DNA of 64,000 nt from Labilibaculum sp. (GTDB lineage Bacteria > Bacteroidota > Bacteroidia > Bacteroidales > Marinifilaceae): NCBI RefSeq assembly GCF_963664555.1, contig NZ_OY761461.1:3100001-3164000 (forward strand), read 5' to 3'. The notes below the pieces were generated by a model. That model did not search any database, was not told the origin of the DNA, and worked only from the letters and a program-made list of their open reading frames with translations. Position numbers and translations under genes: made by a program. Each line of letters begins with the position of its first letter. The first letter of the stretch is position 1. This document shows positions 60,445-64,000 of the stretch, piece by piece.

Positions 60445-62478
60445 TTACTCAATCACATAAGTTTTTAATTCGGGGCCTACACCCTTTATGGTTAATTTCC
60501 TCCATTGTTTTGGCAAACACGGATTTTCTTGTTCTATTCCATTCTCTGTAAAATGTAATCCTCCAAATCCGAAAAGAACTGTTTGCAGCATACCGCCAGC
60601 TCCTGTCGCGAAATACGGATTATTACTATAAGCAGATTCGGAAAGTGCTCCAAATGGCGGTCGTTTATTGGGCACATAAGCTTTCTTGAAAAGTTCAAAT
60701 GCTTTTTCCGGATCACCCAATCGTGCATACAATACGCCTAAAACAGAATAAGACATTGCCGGACCTTCCGGAGCAATCTTAGACTCATAGTATTCCAAAT
60801 CTCTTCTTATTTCTTCGGGTTTAGTAACAATTGCAAAAGGATAGGCCAATAAGTTAACATCTGCCTGTTTAATAACCTCCCCATTGTATTCCGAATTCTC
60901 TTTGGTCACACCATCCTCAAAATAATGAAACTTTAATCCTTTGGCTGCATTAGCCCAACGAGGATTGCCTTCTTTTTTGAGAATTTCTCCCGCCTCAACA
61001 GCAAATTGCAAAGCGGTTTTCGCCGATCCATTGGTAAAGGCATTATCATTGGCATGATGATAGAATTCATTCGCACCAACTACATTGTTAATGGAATAAC
61101 TACCATCATGATTCTGAACAGAACGACTTACCCAAAAATCAGCAACTTCTTTCAGTACCGGAAATCCAATCTCTCTCAACCACTCCTTATCTCCTGTAGT
61201 TCTGAAATAATTCCAAAAAGCGATAGCAATATCTGCTGTAATATGATGCTCGAAGGTTCCCGTCAAAGCCCAGGTTGGCGTCGCCTCTTCACCTGTATCA
61301 TCCGATTCCCATGGAAACATGGCACCTGTATAGCCATAATTCTGAGCCTTCTTCTTTGCCATTTCCAGTCTGTCAAATCTGTAATTCAGTAAAGATTTTG
61401 CAATTTTCTGATTGAAAACCAAAAGAGGTGGAAACATCCATATTTCAGTATCCCAGAATACATGTCCGTTATAGCCTTGAGATGATAAACCCATTGGAGC
61501 AATGCTCAAATTAGAGTCATCTCTGGCAAAAGAATACAAATGAAACAATGCCAAACGGATATCTTGCTGAGACTCCGGATCTCCTTCAATTTCAACATCA
61601 CCTTTCCACAATTCAGACCAAAGTTCTTTATGACGATTAATCACGGCTTGTTTATTTCCCAGTAGCTGAAAAATAACCATTCGTTCCGATTCACTTTTCG
61701 GATCTGTAAAATTCTGCGATGTACAAACCGATCCACACCAGGCAAATTTATATTCTTCCTCTTTTTTCAAAGATTTAGAAAAGCCCAGTTCATTGGTAAA
61801 AGGATCTTTCAAATTGTGCTTTAAATCGGGTGTTTCGCCTTCAAATATAAATGCTGCACTGGTTGCCAAATCGTGTTTCCCAAACGGACTCTCTGCTACA
61901 GTCTGCAATATTGGCATTCGTGCATCCAAATCTTGTAAAATCCTAAAATCAGAAGTCACATCTTTATATTCACTTGGACAAACAATTTGTCCATTCACCT
62001 TAAATTCTAATTCCTTTTGCAGGGATTTTATTTTCACGTCTACCAATCCGGAATAAGGCATTCCTCTTAATGCATAAAGCGTAAAAGATATCTCGGCATA
62101 TTCTTTAAACTGACATGATGTTGCGAACGAAGCAGATTTCATATTCAGCACTTGTTTCCAATTGGAACAATTTGCAGTAGAAAGCGTGTCTTGATTGACA
62201 ACTATTTCAATATTTGCAAAATTAATTCCCAACAACACTTTACTAACACCAAATTTCGATTCCTTATCGTAAACATTGTTCAGAATAATCGATTTGGTTT
62301 TTCCTGGATCGGCTGAAGGAAGAATTCCTATTCGTCCATTTGCAACTGATATTCCTGTATAATTGGTATAATCATTTGCTTCAATCATCCAAGCTGGATT
62401 CTCCTGTGCAAATAAGCAATTTCCAAAAAATCCAAAAAGAAAAGATAACAGTAACAATTGTGCCCTAACTCGTATCAT
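60445..62478 (-). CDS. GH65 family glycoside hydrolase (likely alpha-glucosidase)
   Basis: A 677-residue secreted protein (signal peptide ending CLFAQ) with a beta-sandwich and an (alpha/alpha)6 barrel. GYNGHVFWDTEIWMFPPLL is the family hallmark, VVGANEFYHHANDNAFTN carries the acid Glu, and FGALSESAYSNNPYFATGAGGMLQTV has a Glu where hydrolases such as kojibiose hydrolase or PGGHG place the general base, while phosphorylases lack it. Secretion also speaks for a hydrolase. Likely action: release of alpha-1,2-linked glucose; this is an inference. Confidence 0.85.
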   Translation of the reverse strand: MIRVRAQLLLLSFLFGFFGNCLFAQENPAWMIEANDYTNYTGISVANGRIGILPSADPGKTKSIILNNVYDKESKFGVSKVLLGINFANIEIVVNQDTLSTANCSNWKQVLNMKSASFATSCQFKEYAEISFTLYALRGMPYSGLVDVKIKSLQKELEFKVNGQIVCPSEYKDVTSDFRILQDLDARMPILQTVAESPFGKHDLATSAAFIFEGETPDLKHNLKDPFTNELGFSKSLKKEEEYKFAWCGSVCTSQNFTDPKSESERMVIFQLLGNKQAVINRHKELWSELWKGDVEIEGDPESQQDIRLALFHLYSFARDDSNLSIAPMGLSSQGYNGHVFWDTEIWMFPPLLVFNQKIAKSLLNYRFDRLEMAKKKAQNYGYTGAMFPWESDDTGEEATPTWALTGTFEHHITADIAIAFWNYFRTTGDKEWLREIGFPVLKEVADFWVSRSVQNHDGSYSINNVVGANEFYHHANDNAFTNGSAKTALQFAVEAGEILKKEGNPRWANAAKGLKFHYFEDGVTKENSEYNGEVIKQADVNLLAYPFAIVTKPEEIRRDLEYYESKIAPEGPAMSYSVLGVLYARLGDPEKAFELFKKAYVPNKRPPFGALSESAYSNNPYFATGAGGMLQTVLFGFGGLHFTENGIEQENPCLPKQWRKLTIKGVGPELKTYVIE

Positions 62479-62517
62479 ATCACTTACTTTTAGATTGATT
62501 CATCAGTTTCATACAAC

Positions 62518-62548
62518 AAAGGCCTACAAACTCATGTTTGCAAGCCTT
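62518..62548 (-). terminator. Weak hairpin between GH92 and GH65 genes
   Basis: On the minus strand AAGGC and CAAAC pair with GTTTG and GCCTT, with small internal loops, in the 103-nt gap after the GH92 stop. The tail TGTTG is poor, so it is more likely a processing or partial termination site. Confidence 0.4.
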
Positions 62549-62581
62549 CCGTTATATTTGATATGCTAATATCATTCTTTC

Positions 62582-64000
62582 TTATTTACTCATAGAATAT
62601 GGAAAACTTTCTTTAGTAGTTCCTCTCACCTTATTTGGTTGTGCCGACATATTAAATTCAAGATTTCCCCCGTTTAAAATGTCATTGTGTTTAATGAAAT
62701 TTGCTCCATAAGACTTTCCGTTTAACTTGATGTCATCCACAAAAACATGATCTGATGAATTATCAGTACTTGAAATTGTAAACGTTTTTCCATTTTCGAG
62801 GCTCAAAGTAATTTTATCGAAAAGCGGAGCACCAAAAACATACTCATCGGTTCCGGGACACACGGGATAAAAGCCCATTGAACTAAACACGTACCAGGCA
62901 GAAGTTTGTCCGTTATCCTCATCCCCACAATAACCGTCGGCCTGCGGAGTGTAGAGCTTATCCATTACCTCACGAACTCTTGCCTGCGCTTTCCATGGCT
63001 GTCCAGCAAAATTGTACAAGTAGATCATGTGTTGAATGGGCTGATTACCATGTGCATAATTCCCCATGTTTGCAATCTGCATTTCACGAATCTCGTGAAT
63101 TGTACCACCATAATAAGAATCATCAAACTTAGGAGGCATATTAAAAACGCCATCTAAAGTAGAAATGAACTTTTCCTTTCCCCCCATCAAATCAATTAAG
63201 CCATTAACATCCTGAAATACTGACCAAGTGTAATGCAGACTGTTTCCTTCGGTAAAAGCATCGCCCCATTTCAACGGATTAAATGGAGACTGAAATGTAC
63301 CATCTTGATTTTTCCCTCTCATCAAACCTGATTCCTGATCGAATACATTCTTAAAGTTTTGAGCTCTTTTAGCAAACAAATCAATTTCTTCCTGCGGACG
63401 TCCCAATTCCTGAGCTAATTTCCAAATACAGAAATCCGCGTAAGCGTACTCTAATGTTCTGGCAGTATTCTCATTGATATTCACATCATAAGGAACATAG
63501 CCCAACTCATTGTAATAATCTGCTCCATAACGTCCAACAGAGGTAATATCTTCATTGTATCCTTTTGTATTCTTAAGAATTGCTTCGTACAATGTTTCAA
63601 TATCATATCCGCGAATTCCTTTTAGGTAAGAATCTGCTATTAAAGAAGCCGAATTCGAACCAATCATGCATCCTCTGTGACCAGGACTCGCCCACTCGGG
63701 CAACCAACCACTCTCTTTGTAAGTGTTGGCTAATCCTTCCATAATCTGAGCGTTAATATCAGGATACATTAATGTAAAAAATGGAAAGACTGCCCGGAAT
63801 GTATCCCAAAAGCCATTATCTGTAAACATATAGCCGGGCAGTACCTTACCATTGTAAGGGCTGTAATGAATTACTTCATTATTATCGTTAATTTCATGAA
63901 ACTTGCGGGGGAATAAAAGCACCCTGTACAAGCAGGAATAAAATGTCTTTAATTGATCATCGGTTCCACCTTCCACTTTAATTCGGGAAAGCTCCTTTTC
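62582..64000 (-). CDS. GH92 alpha-mannosidase, C-terminal part (runs off right edge)
   Basis: The frame is open to the window edge (EKELSRIKVEGGTDDQLKTFYSC...), so the gene starts beyond 64000; an internal GTG at 63976 is not the real start. About 472 residues are visible, equal to the barrel part of GH92: DNGFWDTFRAVFPFFTLMYP, the acid in TEGNSLHYTWSVFQDVNGL, and CGDEDNGQTSAWYVFSSMGFYPVCPG. Compared with the other GH92 here, GNDD is replaced by GDED and VPHD by VFQD, so the two probably differ in linkage specificity. Confidence 0.88.
   Translation of the reverse strand, partial: EKELSRIKVEGGTDDQLKTFYSCLYRVLLFPRKFHEINDNNEVIHYSPYNGKVLPGYMFTDNGFWDTFRAVFPFFTLMYPDINAQIMEGLANTYKESGWLPEWASPGHRGCMIGSNSASLIADSYLKGIRGYDIETLYEAILKNTKGYNEDITSVGRYGADYYNELGYVPYDVNINENTARTLEYAYADFCIWKLAQELGRPQEEIDLFAKRAQNFKNVFDQESGLMRGKNQDGTFQSPFNPLKWGDAFTEGNSLHYTWSVFQDVNGLIDLMGGKEKFISTLDGVFNMPPKFDDSYYGGTIHEIREMQIANMGNYAHGNQPIQHMIYLYNFAGQPWKAQARVREVMDKLYTPQADGYCGDEDNGQTSAWYVFSSMGFYPVCPGTDEYVFGAPLFDKITLSLENGKTFTISSTDNSSDHVFVDDIKLNGKSYGANFIKHNDILNGGNLEFNMSAQPNKVRGTTKESFPYSMSK

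Noticed and set aside
1..64000. CRISPR arrays, prophage, transposases, rRNA and tRNA genes
   Set aside because: Both strands were read for direct-repeat/spacer arrays, transposase and integrase motifs and structural RNA landmarks; none was found. The tandem arrays have no spacers.

Overview
The window looks like chromosome of a marine or anaerobic member of the Bacteroidota, probably order Bacteroidales/Marinilabiliales (a relative of Marinifilum, Labilibaculum or Ancylomarina; this placement is a guess). The evidence is AT-rich DNA, SusC/SusD proteins, many lipoproteins with a Cys-lipobox, TAnnTTTG-type promoter boxes, weak Shine-Dalgarno sequences, and families such as DUF2202, DUF4382, C_GCAxxG_C_C and cysteate synthase. 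I found no rRNA, tRNA, CRISPR array, insertion sequence or phage gene.

Layout. 1-8.4 kb: the 5' end of an unknown membrane protein, a VOC protein with a patatin-like lipase, a C_GCAxxG_C_C protein, a cysteate synthase-like enzyme, a Gfo/Idh/MocA oxidoreductase with a small partner, an acyl-CoA synthetase and an acetate (SatP/YaaH) transporter. 8.6-12.1 kb: an ECF sigma factor, its anti-sigma factor, two Spy/CpxP-like periplasmic proteins and a DUF2202 lipoprotein, probably one stress module. 12.1-13.6 kb: a degenerate 21-bp tandem repeat and an orphan helical protein.

13.7-38.3 kb: a complete polysaccharide utilization locus for acetylated (galacto/gluco)mannan, 14 genes on the minus strand. 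In transcription order: GH26 mannanase, GH130 mannosylglucose phosphorylase, SusC, SusD, two TIG-domain surface proteins, a second GH26, cellobiose/mannobiose 2-epimerase, GH27 alpha-galactosidase, GPH symporter, SGNH esterase, sialate-O-acetylesterase-type esterase, GH2 beta-mannosidase and GH5 mannanase. A divergent AraC regulator stands at its head. The enzymes fit together: surface mannanases cut the chain, esterases and the galactosidase strip side groups, the symporter imports mannobiose, the epimerase makes mannosylglucose, and the phosphorylase yields mannose-1-phosphate plus glucose.

38.4-51.3 kb: housekeeping and stress genes (DEAD-box helicase, DUF4382 lipoprotein, peroxiredoxin, hybrid histidine kinase, TlpA-like thioredoxin, asparagine synthetase B, RlmF), with another repeat-rich gap at 49.7-50.0 kb. 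51.7-64 kb: a second glycan locus on the minus strand that runs off the right edge: GH92, GH65, GH97, GH92, a PAT-type MFS transporter, a sodium:solute symporter and a GH130_2-like mannosyl-GlcNAc phosphorylase. It suggests use of high-mannose, perhaps glucose-capped, N-glycans.

The most unexpected signal is a family of about 95-bp leader elements, seen four times (9.8, 19.7, 29.5 and 46.1 kb). Each lies directly upstream of an ATG-AAA start in the same orientation, begins with a second conserved ATG-AAA-CG 89-98 nt earlier, and carries an inner inverted repeat that changes in a compensating way. One copy points at an unlisted 31-residue hydrophobic ORF.
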